Assembly (NCBI GenBank): GCA_030525525.1
Contig: JAUNEN010000008.1
Span: forward strand, 1-58,266
Reading direction: 5' to 3'
DNA from: Erysipelotrichaceae bacterium
GTDB taxonomy: Bacteria > Bacillota_I > Bacilli_A > Erysipelotrichales > Erysipelotrichaceae
DNA length: 58,266 nt
Positions 43,855 to 53,340 of this stretch are shown piece after piece. The notes under the pieces are model-generated. The model did not search any database. It was not told where the DNA came from and saw only the letters and a list, made by a program, of their open reading frames with translations. Each line of letters begins with the position of its first letter. The stretch's first letter is position 1. Position numbers and translations under genes: made by a program.

Positions 43855-45391
43855 GCAGTATCTCCAGAGCTTTGGCAAGCTGGGTATCGTGTTCTTTGGT
43901 GGTGGACCAGTTCATGATCAGTGCCGAAACAATCGCTTCATGAAGCTCATCGGTCAGCTGATCTTCATAGGTCAGAGAATTATCAGCCGCAAATGCCTTC
44001 AGAGCTTCTGAAGTTGACTGTGAATAATATCCGTCCTTACGGTCGATTTTGTAGCCGAGATAATCAAGTGCAATCTGCACATCCTCCACTGCCTCGGAAA
44101 CCTGATCGATCCGGCAGACTTCATCATCTTCCATACCGTAGTAAACGCGGCTGACTCCTTCCGGCACATCCACTTCGACATCGGGTGTAATACCGGTTCT
44201 GTTCACCCAGACATCATTGGGTGAGATCCATTTCGAAGTTGTATATTTGATTGCCGAACCGTCCGTAAACATTCTGGTGATCTGAACGGTGCCTTTGCCG
44301 TATGAGGTCATGCCGACAATCGTGACGTCATCGCGCTGTTCCTTCATTGCCAGGGCAAAGACTTCGGAAGCACTGGCAGTGTTCTGATTGATCAGAATCA
44401 CAATGCCGTTATAATCCTGCGTATATCCGTTTGTTGTATAGATTCCCTCACGGGTGCCGTCCGCATACTCCTGATTCATGACAAGAGTCCCTCCCTTGAG
44501 GAAGCGGCTGGCAATCTGGGCCAGTGCATCAAGATATCCGCCGCCGTTGTCACGCAGATCAATGACGAGTTTATGGATATCCGCACTTCTGAATTCAGCC
44601 AGATAGCGGTCGATCTCTTCAGCTGTGTTTGTGCCGAACTGATAAAGCTGCAGATAGCCTGTATTTTCATCAAGGATATATCCGTATGCGGTTGCCGAAA
44701 TTGCCGCTCTTGTGATCGTGATTTCAACCGGTTCACCCTGGCGTCTGAAGCTGATTGTCACATTTGTACCTTCTTCGCCCTGTACACGTTCCTTGATATC
44801 GGTGGATGTCATGCCTTCGGTCGAAACGCCGTCCACTGCCTCAATGACATCGCCGGCCTGTACGCCTGCCTTGTCAGCCGGAGCATCCCTGAACACCTTG
44901 GTGACCATATTGATGCCGTTATTTGAAATAAACTCAACGCCGATGCCGACGAAGTTGCGGTCAATGGACTGACGGAATTCGGATACTTCCTCCTTCGACA
45001 TATATTCGGTATGAGGATCTTCCTCATTTGCAAAGATGCCGCGCAATGCCTGATCGGAAAGTCTTTCATCAAGATTCTCGATCTCCTGGCCGAAGAACCA
45101 GTCGTTTTCCATGACATCAAATGCCGCATTGATCTTGTCGGCAGAATCCATGGACTGCGCATTGCGGATTGTCTTGCGCAGCCTTTCAGTTCCCGGTACG
45201 GGGAAGAAGCTTCCGAATGCCCAGCCGGCAAGAAGACCGACAATCAGAAGAATGATCGTTGCCGTCCGTGTCCGTCTGACTCTGCGGATTGTCCGTTCAA
45301 GCTCTTCATCGGCCTTTCTTGCGCCGGAGAGTTTCATCAGCTGTATTTCGTCGTCGCGTAAATCGTTGTGTTCTGGATCAACATTCACCAT
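43847..45391 (-). CDS. S41-family C-terminal processing peptidase (CtpA/CtpB-like)
   Basis: 514 aa from the ATG at 45391, chosen because AGGAGG lies before it and the longer upstream frame is only the shadow of the hydrolase gene. A short cytoplasmic N-terminus; membrane segment ~40-62; a PDZ domain ~130-220 ([19 protein letters not shown] block); the S41 core with the catalytic Ser in [12 protein letters not shown] and Lys in SYGKGTVQ; and a peptidoglycan-binding-like region at ~430-514 ([21 protein letters not shown]). It probably processes an envelope protein, perhaps the M23 hydrolase or a regulator of it. Operon order matches ftsEX-ctp in other Bacillota. Confidence 0.93.
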   Translation of the reverse strand: MVNVDPEHNDLRDDEIQLMKLSGARKADEELERTIRRVRRTRTATIILLIVGLLAGWAFGSFFPVPGTERLRKTIRNAQSMDSADKINAAFDVMENDWFFGQEIENLDERLSDQALRGIFANEEDPHTEYMSKEEVSEFRQSIDRNFVGIGVEFISNNGINMVTKVFRDAPADKAGVQAGDVIEAVDGVSTEGMTSTDIKERVQGEEGTNVTISFRRQGEPVEITITRAAISATAYGYILDENTGYLQLYQFGTNTAEEIDRYLAEFRSADIHKLVIDLRDNGGGYLDALAQIASRFLKGGTLVMNQEYADGTREGIYTTNGYTQDYNGIVILINQNTASASEVFALAMKEQRDDVTIVGMTSYGKGTVQITRMFTDGSAIKYTTSKWISPNDVWVNRTGITPDVEVDVPEGVSRVYYGMEDDEVCRIDQVSEAVEDVQIALDYLGYKIDRKDGYYSQSTSEALKAFAADNSLTYEDQLTDELHEAIVSALIMNWSTTKEHDTQLAKALEILHE

Positions 45392-45413
45392 AGAGCAAAC
45401 CTCCTGTCTTTGG

Positions 45414-45442
45414 AAAAAGAGCTCCGAATGATCCGGAGTTCT
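45414..45442 (-). terminator. Terminator-like hairpin between the M23 hydrolase and ctpA-like genes
   Basis: Minus-strand stem AGAACTCCG/CGGAGCTCT (one mismatch) with a 7-nt loop and TTTTTCC. It lies in the 61-nt gap inside the operon, so it may reduce rather than abolish downstream transcription. Confidence 0.6.
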
Positions 45443-45452
45443 TTTCTGATGC

Positions 45453-46928
45453 TTAATATCCGAAAACTGTTTCCGGACGGATGCGGCAAGGCGCCCCGTA
45501 TCCGGCATCACATTTTCTGTTGCTTCCCTGCCATCCTGCTCCGAAGGCAAGATCGCCGTTCCATGTCTGTGCGTAATTTGAGAATTCGGAACCGTCACCG
45601 AGATAGATGATCTCAATGTGACAGTGCGGTCCCGAGCTGTTGCCGCTGGAGCCGACATTGCCGATCTGCGTACCCGGGGCAAGGAGCGTTCCGGAAGCGA
45701 TCGGGCTGCCCAGCTGCATATGATATGCGGCGATTCCATACAGCGATCCGTTGACAACCACAAGATAGTGAACCTGATTGCCTCCGCCGTAAGCGCCGCC
45801 GAACTGATAGCCGCACATATTGCCAAGACCGCCATAGGTCGAACATCCGTTTGCACTGCTTAAGACAACGCCGCTGCCGACTGCGTAAATCGGTGTGCCG
45901 ACGGCTGCCGCAAAGTCATAGCCGAGATGTTCATAGCCGCTGCTGTAGGCCCATGTTCCGGCTGAGCGGTAGGAACCCGGTACCGGGAAATACCAGCTGC
46001 TGTCAGAAACAGTCGGGATTGTTTCCAGCTCACCGGCCGCCGCAAGAGCTGCCATACGGGCAGTGATGGAACTGATATCAGCCGCAATCTGCGCACTTGC
46101 CGCACGCATCTCGGCTTCCTTTTCCTTCGCTGCTTCAAAGACAACCTCAACCTGTGCCTGCAGGACAATCAAATCATCCTGTTTGACCTGCAGATCATTC
46201 TGTTGGATCTGCAGTTCGTTTTTGGCAACTTCCATCTCATCCTTGACGGTCTGCATCTGTTTTTTGACTTCAACCATCTCAGCCTTGACTGCCAGAAGCT
46301 CCTGCTTCTGCGTGTTCAGCTTATTGATCAGCTCAACCAGCTTTTCCATCGTTTTCTGATCATATCTTGCGATAGCGCTGATGCCGTTGATGATTCTCAG
46401 GAGATCTTCAAAGGAGCTGGCTCCGAGAAGAATATCCGTATATTTGTTAAAACGCATGGAAGACTGCGAATTGCTCATTCTGGATTTGACCTTTTCTCTC
46501 AGTGAGTCGACTTCGTCTTCCGTTTCATCGATTTCCTTCTGTTTGGAATCGATTTCCTTCTGCTTATTGTCGATTTCTATCTGTTTCGCATCAATTTCAG
46601 CCTGTTTTGTATTAATCAGGTCCTGCAGTTCATCAATCTGGGTCTGATAGCCGGCAATCTGAGCGGCATATGTTTCAAGATCTGCTTTGATTGCAGTTCT
46701 CTGACTTTCGATCTCATCGAGTCTTGACTGCAGGTTACTTTTTTGATTGCGGACAAATTCCGCATAAGCATCGCACGCTGCGCGGTCGGAGGAAGCGACC
46801 TGTCCGGTGCACTTGTCCTCCCAGTATTCGGTATCGTTGTAGTCCGGCTCTGCTTCTACCGTATATACATTCAGCATGTTTGATGCCGCAAGAGTGAGTG
46901 CGGCTGCGATCTGAAACAGTTTTTTCAT
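45453..46928 (-). CDS. Coiled-coil M23 peptidoglycan hydrolase (FtsEX-linked, EnvC/PcsB-like role)
   Basis: 491 aa from the ATG at 46928 (GAGGTGG before it). A signal peptide at ~1-27; a long coiled coil at ~60-285 with repeated IDxKQxEIDxKQ units; then an M23/LytM domain (~310-440) with zinc ligands in GYEHLGYDFAA (HxxxD) and GPHCHIEI (HxH), so it looks catalytically active, unlike E. coli EnvC. A cysteine-containing tail follows (SNRKCDAGYGAPCR). It starts inside the ftsX stop region (ATGA overlap), so FtsEX probably gates it at the division site. Confidence 0.92.
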   Translation of the reverse strand: MKKLFQIAAALTLAASNMLNVYTVEAEPDYNDTEYWEDKCTGQVASSDRAACDAYAEFVRNQKSNLQSRLDEIESQRTAIKADLETYAAQIAGYQTQIDELQDLINTKQAEIDAKQIEIDNKQKEIDSKQKEIDETEDEVDSLREKVKSRMSNSQSSMRFNKYTDILLGASSFEDLLRIINGISAIARYDQKTMEKLVELINKLNTQKQELLAVKAEMVEVKKQMQTVKDEMEVAKNELQIQQNDLQVKQDDLIVLQAQVEVVFEAAKEKEAEMRAASAQIAADISSITARMAALAAAGELETIPTVSDSSWYFPVPGSYRSAGTWAYSSGYEHLGYDFAAAVGTPIYAVGSGVVLSSANGCSTYGGLGNMCGYQFGGAYGGGNQVHYLVVVNGSLYGIAAYHMQLGSPIASGTLLAPGTQIGNVGSSGNSSGPHCHIEIIYLGDGSEFSNYAQTWNGDLAFGAGWQGSNRKCDAGYGAPCRIRPETVFGY

Positions 46929-47821
46929 CGTTTCCACCTCAGATACTTTGTCACTGAAAGCCAGCTGCCGATATAACCGACGATAATACCGACTCCTGCC
47001 AGAATTCCGGCAACATATGCCGCAAAAGGCATCGGTTTTTCAAGATGGAAGAGAGAGGAGAAGACAACTCCCTGCGTTCTCTCATAAATCGCCGTATAGC
47101 CCCAGAATGTCAGGGCAATCGGTATGATGGCACCGAGGAAACCGATGATCATTCCTTCCCAGACAAACGGTGCTCTGATGAAGCCGTTGGTTGCACCGAC
47201 ATTGCGCATGATTGTAATCTCATCCTGACGGGCACTGATGGTCAGCTTGATCGTATTCTGAATCAGGAAGATTGCCAGAATGCTGAGAGCTGCCACAAAG
47301 ATCGCTCCTACGCGGCGGATTGTCTCCATGGCAGAAACCATATCGACAGTTGTCTGTCCGCCGTAGTCAACCTTGGAAACGCCTTCGATGTTACGGATCT
47401 CTGAAGAGATATTCGCAATCAGATCGCCGTCATAGACTTCGACATAGTAGGCATCGCTCATCGGATTTTCTTCTCCGAAAGGTGCCATGGCTTCTCTCAT
47501 TGCCGGGTCATCATACTGTTCAAGATAATATTTGAATTCTTCTTCCTTTGAAGAGAACGTAACATCTTTGACCCCTTCGATCTTTTCGATCTCTTTGCGG
47601 ATCCTGTTTTCCTCGGCCGCACTTTCAAACTCTTCGTCAACCAGTACAGAAATCTTCATGGAATATTCGATACTCTTTGTAAAAGTACGCAGATGCCATG
47701 AGAAAATCAGAAAGATACTGATAATCGTCAGTGTAATGGTGACGGCGATCGCCGAGGAAAGAGCCATTCCCCAGTGTCTGCCGACACCGCGGAATCCTTC
47801 TTTAATCGGTCTACTGATCAT
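46925..47821 (-). CDS. ftsX: Cell-division ABC permease FtsX
   Basis: 298 aa from the ATG at 47821 (an alternative ATG lies 9 nt upstream, very close to GGAGG). Four membrane segments: one at ~20-45, a large outer loop ~50-165, then three at ~175-290. IKEGFRGVGRHWGMALSS and IMRNVGATNGFIRAPFVWEGM are FtsX signatures. With FtsE it controls a peptidoglycan hydrolase, here most likely the M23 protein encoded next. It overlaps ftsE by 11 nt and the hydrolase gene by 4 nt. Confidence 0.96.
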   Translation of the reverse strand: MISRPIKEGFRGVGRHWGMALSSAIAVTITLTIISIFLIFSWHLRTFTKSIEYSMKISVLVDEEFESAAEENRIRKEIEKIEGVKDVTFSSKEEEFKYYLEQYDDPAMREAMAPFGEENPMSDAYYVEVYDGDLIANISSEIRNIEGVSKVDYGGQTTVDMVSAMETIRRVGAIFVAALSILAIFLIQNTIKLTISARQDEITIMRNVGATNGFIRAPFVWEGMIIGFLGAIIPIALTFWGYTAIYERTQGVVFSSLFHLEKPMPFAAYVAGILAGVGIIVGYIGSWLSVTKYLRWKR

Positions 47822-48503
47822 GGCGGACATAGCCTCCTTCCGCAAGATCTGCGACAATGTGGCCGTGTTCAAGAACGACAGTGCGCTTGCGGTGCTTGTT
47901 GACAAGGGTCAGGTCATGGGTAACCATCAGGATGGTTGTTCCGTATCTCTGATTGATCCTTTCAAGCAGATCCATAATCTCATCCGATTTGCCCGGGTCA
48001 AGATTTCCGGTCGGCTCGTCTGCGATCAGCACCTTGGGGCGGTTGGCAATCGCTCTGGCAATTGCGACACGCTGCTGCTGGCCGCCTGAGAGTTCATGCG
48101 GGAATGCATTTCCCTTTTCACCGAGTCCGACAACGCCCATAACTTCCTTGGCACGTTTTCTGACCTGCGGCTTTTTCATCCTGATTACTTCAAGAGCGTA
48201 TGTGATATTTTCAAAAACTGTTTTGGTCGGCAGAAGTTTATAATCCTGGAAAACCACGCCGATGTTGCGCCTGTAGATAGGCACCTGTGAGGCACGCAAT
48301 GAACCGACATCGATTCCGACCACCTTGGCAGTTCCTTTTGTCGGAACTTCTTCACCATCCAGAAGCTTGATCAGCGTAGACTTTCCGGATCCGGTCGGAC
48401 CGATGATATATATGAATTCTCCCTGTTCTACAGAGATATTGATGTCATACAGGGCATTGGTACCATTCTTGTATTTCTTATAAACATGCGTACATTCAAT
48501 CAT
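47811..48503 (-). CDS. ftsE: Cell-division ATP-binding protein FtsE
   Basis: 230 aa from the ATG at 48503 (GGAGGGTGTCC before it); a 50-residue upstream frame is not real. ABC ATPase: Walker [16 protein letters not shown]-loop [16 protein letters not shown], signature [14 protein letters not shown], Walker [14 protein letters not shown]. FtsE partners FtsX. First gene of ftsE-ftsX-M23-ctpA-uvrB. Confidence 0.97.
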   Translation of the reverse strand: MIECTHVYKKYKNGTNALYDINISVEQGEFIYIIGPTGSGKSTLIKLLDGEEVPTKGTAKVVGIDVGSLRASQVPIYRRNIGVVFQDYKLLPTKTVFENITYALEVIRMKKPQVRKRAKEVMGVVGLGEKGNAFPHELSGGQQQRVAIARAIANRPKVLIADEPTGNLDPGKSDEIMDLLERINQRYGTTILMVTHDLTLVNKHRKRTVVLEHGHIVADLAEGGYVRHDQ

Positions 48504-48527
48504 GGACACCCTCCTAATATGCAAACG

Positions 48528-48555
48528 ATGCGTATCTCCGTCTGAAGATACGCAT
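48528..48555 (-). promoter_or_regulatory. 5' hairpin of the ftsE transcript
   Basis: Perfect 10-bp inverted repeat ATGCGTATCT/AGATACGCAT with an 8-nt loop. It starts within a few bases of the expected transcription start from the TATAAT at 48559-48564. It may stabilise the mRNA or bind a protein. Confidence 0.5.
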
Positions 48556-48558
48556 GGT

Positions 48559-48564
48559 ATTATA
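48559..48564 (-). promoter_or_regulatory. -10 box of the ftsE operon
   Basis: TATAAT on the minus strand, 55 nt before the ftsE ATG. The -35 is not obvious. Confidence 0.5.
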
Positions 48565-48585
48565 ACATAGTCGTCCAAAATCTCT

Positions 48586-49449
48586 TCAGATGTTCGGTGA
48601 AGAATATGTGAATCCTTCTCCGAGCATATCCGAGGTATCGGTGATGATGACAAAGGCCTGCGGATCGATCCTCCGGATCACATCCGTCAGCTGCACATAC
48701 TGAAGTTCACTGACAACACAGAGGAGCATCTTTCTCTTTGTTCCGGTATAACCGCCCTGCACATCGATCAGGGTTGTCCCTCTGTTGATCGTCGTCTCAA
48801 TTTCTTTTTTGATCTCTTCCCAATGATCCGATATAATCTGCACATTTTTGACATGCACGCCCTGACCTGCCTCAAGGACTCTCTGAATTGCAAATCCGGA
48901 AGCCATGACTGAAATCAGTCCAAGCAAAGCTGCCGAAAGATCATAGGCGATAATGCCTGCCATCACAGTCAGCGCATCCGTGATCATGACAAGCGTTGAA
49001 ACCTTGGCGCCGGTCAGCTTGTGAATAATCAAGGGCGGAATATCCATACCGCCGGTACTGGCACCGGTTCTCATGACAAGGCCGATCCCTGCCCCGCCAA
49101 GAAGTCCCGCATAGAAGGAAGCCAGCAGCGGTTCAATCGTCAGATCGACGGGATGACGGCTGAGTATCGTTGTAAACAACGGATAGGCCAGTGAAGAGAT
49201 CAGAGTGTTTCTGGCAAAATCCTTTCCAAGTACAAAACTGCCTGCCACAAACAGACCGATGACGCTGATGTTCGCAAACATGAGCTTATCAAAATGAAAA
49301 AACGGCTCCAGAGCGACGGCAAGACCTGCCACGCCTCCCGACAGAATATTGTAGGGAAGAATAAACATTTCAACTGAAACAGCCAGAAGAAATGTACCGC
49401 CGAGTATCAAAATTAAATCAGTTATTCTTTTTTTGCGCATCATCTGCAT
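48586..49449 (-). CDS. YitT-family membrane protein (DUF161/DUF2179)
   Basis: 287 aa. About five to six membrane segments in residues ~8-195 (GGTFLLAVSVEMFILPYNILSGGVAGLA block, TGASTGGMDIPPLIIHK) and a C-terminal DUF2179 domain ~215-287 (RGTTLIDVQGGYTGTKRKMLLCVV block). Function of the family is not settled. A YitT relative (yvjA) also lies near ftsEX-ctpB-uvrB in B. subtilis, so the position is conserved. The ribosome site is poor. Confidence 0.9.
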   Translation of the reverse strand: MQMMRKKRITDLILILGGTFLLAVSVEMFILPYNILSGGVAGLAVALEPFFHFDKLMFANISVIGLFVAGSFVLGKDFARNTLISSLAYPLFTTILSRHPVDLTIEPLLASFYAGLLGGAGIGLVMRTGASTGGMDIPPLIIHKLTGAKVSTLVMITDALTVMAGIIAYDLSAALLGLISVMASGFAIQRVLEAGQGVHVKNVQIISDHWEEIKKEIETTINRGTTLIDVQGGYTGTKRKMLLCVVSELQYVQLTDVIRRIDPQAFVIITDTSDMLGEGFTYSSPNI

Positions 49450-49567
49450 TTTAGCACAAATGAATAAACTTGATTTAAGAAACTTGAAGTCTGAAACGAT
49501 CTTAAGAAATCAGCTTTTTTAAGAATGCCGGTTTGTGTGATAGTATTGAAACTCGGTAGAGGAAGAT

Positions 49568-50008
49568 ATGAACGGTACTGTTAAGAAAAAACTGATCTGG
49601 ATTCTGCCGCTGCTATGGACAGCGGTGATCTTTTCAGCTTCTCTTCAAAGCGGCGAAGATTCCGGTGCCCTCTCCGGCAGTATCACCGGAATGATCTATG
49701 ACTTTCTGACGAAGGCCGGTTTCTCTTTAACCTTTGAAACCCTGCACTTTCTCATACGCAAAGCAGCTCATTTCACGGAGTATGCAATTCTCGGCATCCT
49801 TGTAAAAACGGCAATTCAAAAGGCACCGCTTTTGAAAAGCGATACCCTGAGTCTTCTGTCATGGATGATTCTGATTCCCTTATGTGACGAAGGAATCCAG
49901 CATTTTATCAGCGGCAGGTTCGGTGCCATAGAAGACAGCCTGCTTGATATGAGCGGATTTGCCTTCGGCGCTCTTCTTGTATATCTGATTCTCAGATTCA
50001 GAAAGTGA
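49568..50008 (+). CDS. VanZ-family membrane protein
   Basis: 146 aa, four membrane segments. The family blocks are FSASLQSGEDSG near residue 22, HFLIRKAAHFTEYAILGIL (about 62) and DEGIQHFISGRFGAIEDSLLDMSG (about 105). The VanZ fold is linked to low-level teicoplanin resistance in enterococci, but most chromosomal members have no proven role. GAGGAAGAT precedes the ATG. It converges with ybaK, the stop codons being adjacent, with no terminator between. Confidence 0.9.
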   Translation: MNGTVKKKLIWILPLLWTAVIFSASLQSGEDSGALSGSITGMIYDFLTKAGFSLTFETLHFLIRKAAHFTEYAILGILVKTAIQKAPLLKSDTLSLLSWMILIPLCDEGIQHFISGRFGAIEDSLLDMSGFAFGALLVYLILRFRK

Positions 50009-50494
50009 TCATTCTCTTGCAAGCGGGGCAATTGTTCCTTTTGTCAGTTCAATGAGCTGTTCAGGATTCACTTCCACCTGCACGCCGACCCGGCCGCCGG
50101 AAACCATAATCGAATCATAGAGAATCACTGTTTCGTCATAAAATGTCTGAAACAGTTTTTTCATTCCGACGGGAGAACAGCCGCCATGGATATAGCCGGT
50201 TACCTTCAGCAGTTCCTTCTGGGGAATCATTTCAACCGAGCGGACGCCTGCAGCTTTTGCGGCGGCTTTGAGATCAAGCTTCATGGCAACAGGAATCACA
50301 AAGACATAATAGTTTCTGTCATTGCCTTCGGTGACCAGTGTCTTATAGACCTGATCCGGATTCTCATTGCATTTTTTCGCAACAGAGATGCCGTCAATCG
50401 CTCCGTCATCCGTATCATATGTATGTTCTGTATAAGGAATGCCTTCTATTTCCAGCATTCTCATCGCATTGGTTTTCGCTTCTTTTTTCGCCAT
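50009..50494 (-). CDS. ybaK: YbaK-type aminoacyl-tRNA deacylase
   Basis: 161 aa, whole YbaK/ProX fold. It hydrolyses mischarged Cys-tRNA(Pro) and related species in trans. The key lysine and binding-loop blocks are visible: DPDQVYKTLV-type motif here as NPDQVYKTLVTEG (about 43-55), VIPVAMKLDLKAAAKAAG and GYIHGGCSPVGMKK (about 107-120). AAGGAGAAATGCA precedes the ATG. With the AlaX protein at 11-12 kb the window holds two separate tRNA proofreading factors. Confidence 0.93.
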   Translation of the reverse strand: MAKKEAKTNAMRMLEIEGIPYTEHTYDTDDGAIDGISVAKKCNENPDQVYKTLVTEGNDRNYYVFVIPVAMKLDLKAAAKAAGVRSVEMIPQKELLKVTGYIHGGCSPVGMKKLFQTFYDETVILYDSIMVSGGRVGVQVEVNPEQLIELTKGTIAPLARE

Positions 50495-50516
50495 TGCATT
50501 TCTCCTTAAAGCAGAT

Positions 50517-50542
50517 CAGGATCCCGCCTTTGCAGGATCCTG
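50517..50542 (-). terminator. Stem-loop after the tryptophan transporter operon
   Basis: Inverted repeat CAGGATCC/GGATCCTG with a 10-nt loop, 8 nt after the ATPase gene stop. No strong T-tract follows on the minus strand, so termination may be partial. Confidence 0.4.
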
Positions 50543-50549
50543 TCTTTTA

Positions 50550-51353
50550 TCAATGTCCTGAAAGCAGAATACGGTCGTCATCGAGCTCTTCCTTTGCGCC
50601 TTCCCTGAAGCGTCTCAGAAGCTCGTCCATACTGATATTCTCTCTTTCCTTCCCCTTTAAATCAAGGATAATCCGGCCGTCCGACATCATCAGTGTGCGG
50701 TTGCCGGTTCTTAATCCCTGATGCAGGTTGTGGGTAATCATCAGACATGTTGTGTGGCTTTTATTCACGATCTCATCGGTCAGCTTCATGATCTTTTCCG
50801 CTGCCGCCGGATCAAGAGCCGCCGTATGTTCGTCCAGCAGCAGAAGCTTGGGCGGAACAATCGTTGCCATCAACAATGTCAGTGCCTGTCTCTGGCCGCC
50901 TGAAAGCGTACCGACCTGCGTATTCATTCTGTCCTCCAGTCCCATTTCAAGCAGACGGAGTTTTTCCCGGAACATTTCATGATCCTTCTTCGAAATACGG
51001 CTGAAGGAATCGGTGGAGATGCCGGCTCTGAGATACGCAAGCGCCAGATTTTCCTCAATCGTCATATGGGGAGCGGTTCCTTTAAGGGGATCCTGGAAAA
51101 GTCTGCCGATATATTTGGAACGCCTGAAGTCAGGCTGGAATGTGATGTTTTCCCCATCCAGAACAATCTTTCCCGAATCTGCCAGAAAGACGCCGGCAAT
51201 CGCATTGAAGAGCGTTGATTTGCCTGCTCCGTTGGAGCCGAGAATGGTGATGTAATCCCCGTCTTCCACGGTCAGATTCATATTTGAAATCGCCGTTTTC
51301 TCATTGATTGTTCCGGGATTGAAAACCTTTGAGAGATTCTGTATTTCAAGCAT
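50550..51353 (-). CDS. Tryptophan ABC transporter, ATP-binding protein (TrpZ-like)
   Basis: 267 aa. Walker A GSNGAGKSTLFNAI, signature LSGGQRQALTLLMA and Walker B LLLLDEHTAALDP. The ILGSNGAGK and FNPGTINEKTAI start are typical of ATPases that pair with the two-gene permease/lipoprotein family DUF534-type. Last of three genes downstream of a Trp-specific T-box, which sets the likely substrate as tryptophan. One base separates it from the permease gene. Confidence 0.88.
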   Translation of the reverse strand: MLEIQNLSKVFNPGTINEKTAISNMNLTVEDGDYITILGSNGAGKSTLFNAIAGVFLADSGKIVLDGENITFQPDFRRSKYIGRLFQDPLKGTAPHMTIEENLALAYLRAGISTDSFSRISKKDHEMFREKLRLLEMGLEDRMNTQVGTLSGGQRQALTLLMATIVPPKLLLLDEHTAALDPAAAEKIMKLTDEIVNKSHTTCLMITHNLHQGLRTGNRTLMMSDGRIILDLKGKERENISMDELLRRFREGAKEELDDDRILLSGH

Positions 51354-51354
51354 A

Positions 51355-52254
51355 TCAGTCCATCTCCCTTCTTTCTCTTGCCTTCACGGAAAGATTTGTT
51401 CTGATCGTCGGTGCCGCAATCGCAAGGGCGACGATGACTGCCGTCATCAGTTTGAGACATTCGATCGGCAGGATTCTTGTCTGCAATATGATTGCATAAA
51501 TTGCGCGGTAAATGATATTGCCGACAAGACACGCAAAGATATTGCGGTTGATCGATTTTCTGCCGCCGATGACGGTTTCACCGATGATCAGCGAAGCAAG
51601 TCCGATGACGACAATGCCGGTGCCGGCATTGATATCGGCGCTCTTCTGCATCTGACCGATGAGCCCGCCGCACAGGCCGGTGAAGCAGTTGGCAAGTATC
51701 AGGCCGACTGTGATTGTGAATTTCGGATTGATCGAGGAGGCTCTTACCATATCCATATTGTCACCGGTTGCACGGATTGAAAGACCGAGTCTTGTCTTCA
51801 GGAACCAGCTCATGAATAACATGCCGAGCACCGATGCACATAAGACAACCGCAAACTGATACCACGATCCGAAGATCCCGAGATCCCTGACCATTGTAAA
51901 CAGCGTTGCCTGCTTGAGCAGCGAAACATTTGCCGACCAGCCCATCGCCATCAGATTGATTGTATACAGACCTGTATTGGTCACAATTCCGGCCAGAATC
52001 GAGGGCACGCCTAAGCGCGTCTGCAGCAGTGCCGTGATATAACCGGCACACCCGCCGCCGACAATCGCCAGCAGAATGCCGAGAAGCGGATGGCCTGCCG
52101 CCGCAGCGGAAACACTTAGAGCCATTCCGAATACAAAGCATCCGTCTGTTGTCAGATCGGCAATATCAAGAACCCGATAGCTCAGAAACAGGGCCAGCGC
52201 TGCCAATGAATAGGCGCATCCGAGTGTCAGGGCTGTTTGTGCAATATGAAGCAT
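51355..52254 (-). CDS. Tryptophan ABC transporter, permease (TrpY-like)
   Basis: 299 aa, about nine to ten membrane segments of the branched-chain-type (LivHM-like) permease fold. LGCAYSLAALALFLSYRVLDIADLTTDG (blocks) and IRATGDNMDMVRASSINPKFT are conserved regions. Middle gene of the T-box-controlled trpXYZ-like operon; it should form the channel for the lipoprotein-bound amino acid. Confidence 0.88.
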   Translation of the reverse strand: MLHIAQTALTLGCAYSLAALALFLSYRVLDIADLTTDGCFVFGMALSVSAAAAGHPLLGILLAIVGGGCAGYITALLQTRLGVPSILAGIVTNTGLYTINLMAMGWSANVSLLKQATLFTMVRDLGIFGSWYQFAVVLCASVLGMLFMSWFLKTRLGLSIRATGDNMDMVRASSINPKFTITVGLILANCFTGLCGGLIGQMQKSADINAGTGIVVIGLASLIIGETVIGGRKSINRNIFACLVGNIIYRAIYAIILQTRILPIECLKLMTAVIVALAIAAPTIRTNLSVKARERREMD

Positions 52255-52276
52255 GTGTACCTCCCGTCAGAATGAA

Positions 52277-53296
52277 TCAGTCTTCTGTTGTGATGACTTC
52301 CACGATTTCTCCGAAATCACTGAATACCTTTGTATCAATGCCAAGCTCGGCTGCGGTCTCGGTATTGACCGTGATAATTCCGCCGGGCATCACTTCATAA
52401 GACTTGTAGTATCTGCTGTTTTCAATACCGTTAACCATGATATCAAAAGCAAGGTCGGCTGTCTCTTTGCCAAGGTCTGTATAATTGACGCCGCATGTCG
52501 CAAACGCACCGTTGCGCACAAATGAATCAGCACCTGCATAATGGGCAATTCCCGCTTCCGCAAGAACCGGCGCAATTGTCAGTTCGGCATCCATGATGAC
52601 ATTGTCGGTCGGTGTGAAGACTGCATCGCAGCCGGAAGCGACAATTGAGCTGACTGTCTGAATGACTTCATCGCGGGTTGTCGGGGAACCGAAGTCTTCA
52701 TAGGCAATTGAATTTGCATCAAGATATGCTTTTGCTTCGGCAACCGGGCGGGCTGAGTTTGCTTCACTCGGAGAATAAAGCAGCGCAATCTTCTTCACAT
52801 CCGGATTGGCCGCCAGAATCATTTTCATGATCTGCTCGGTATTGAGCGCATCGCTTGTTCCGGTCACAAAATCTGTATCCGTGAGACCTGCCCCTTCGGG
52901 ATCGGAAATCGCCGCAAAGATGACCGGTGTCTTTGTATCTTCGGCAGCCACATACATGGTCTGAGCCGCCAGGGTAGCAATCGGAATGATTGCGTCAACG
53001 CCGCTGACAATCGCATCGGAGCCGATTGACTGCAGAGTGGATGCGTCATTGTTTCCGGAATACATCTGATATTCCACTTTCACGCCGTTCTTTTCTGCAA
53101 GCGCATCAAGCTCGGCAGTGACTGCATCTGCAATTTCATCGAGGGAAGCGTGGTCAAGCTGTTTGACAACGGCTACCTTGTAGACTTTTTCTTCACTGTC
53201 AGGATTGGACGGCGAATCGGAACTTCCCTGTCCGGAACATCCACAGAGTGTTACGGCAAGAATTGCGGATAATGCTGAGGCTGTAATCTTTTTCAT
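52277..53296 (-). CDS. Tryptophan ABC transporter, substrate-binding lipoprotein (TrpX-like)
   Basis: 339 aa from the ATG at 53296 (AGGAAAGG upstream). Lipoprotein signal MKKITASALSAILAVTLCGC with the lipobox cysteine at about 20. Then a two-lobe type-1 periplasmic-binding fold: VAVVKQLDHASLDEI, PVIFAAISDPEGAGL, VKKIALLYSPSEANS, FTPTDNVIMDAELT. This is the ABC_sub_bind (DUF534) family, whose members include the streptococcal tryptophan transporter. The T-box upstream gives the ligand. Confidence 0.9.
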   Translation of the reverse strand: MKKITASALSAILAVTLCGCSGQGSSDSPSNPDSEEKVYKVAVVKQLDHASLDEIADAVTAELDALAEKNGVKVEYQMYSGNNDASTLQSIGSDAIVSGVDAIIPIATLAAQTMYVAAEDTKTPVIFAAISDPEGAGLTDTDFVTGTSDALNTEQIMKMILAANPDVKKIALLYSPSEANSARPVAEAKAYLDANSIAYEDFGSPTTRDEVIQTVSSIVASGCDAVFTPTDNVIMDAELTIAPVLAEAGIAHYAGADSFVRNGAFATCGVNYTDLGKETADLAFDIMVNGIENSRYYKSYEVMPGGIITVNTETAAELGIDTKVFSDFGEIVEVITTED

Positions 53297-53340
53297 GTTT
53301 TTTTCCTTTCCTGTCTGCAGTTTCTTTGATGCGGTGAAAC

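Noticed and set aside
45392-45856. 155-residue N-terminal extension of the S41 peptidase
   Set aside because: Antisense-free but out-of-frame shadow of the M23 hydrolase gene. AGGAGG is placed for the ATG at 45391.
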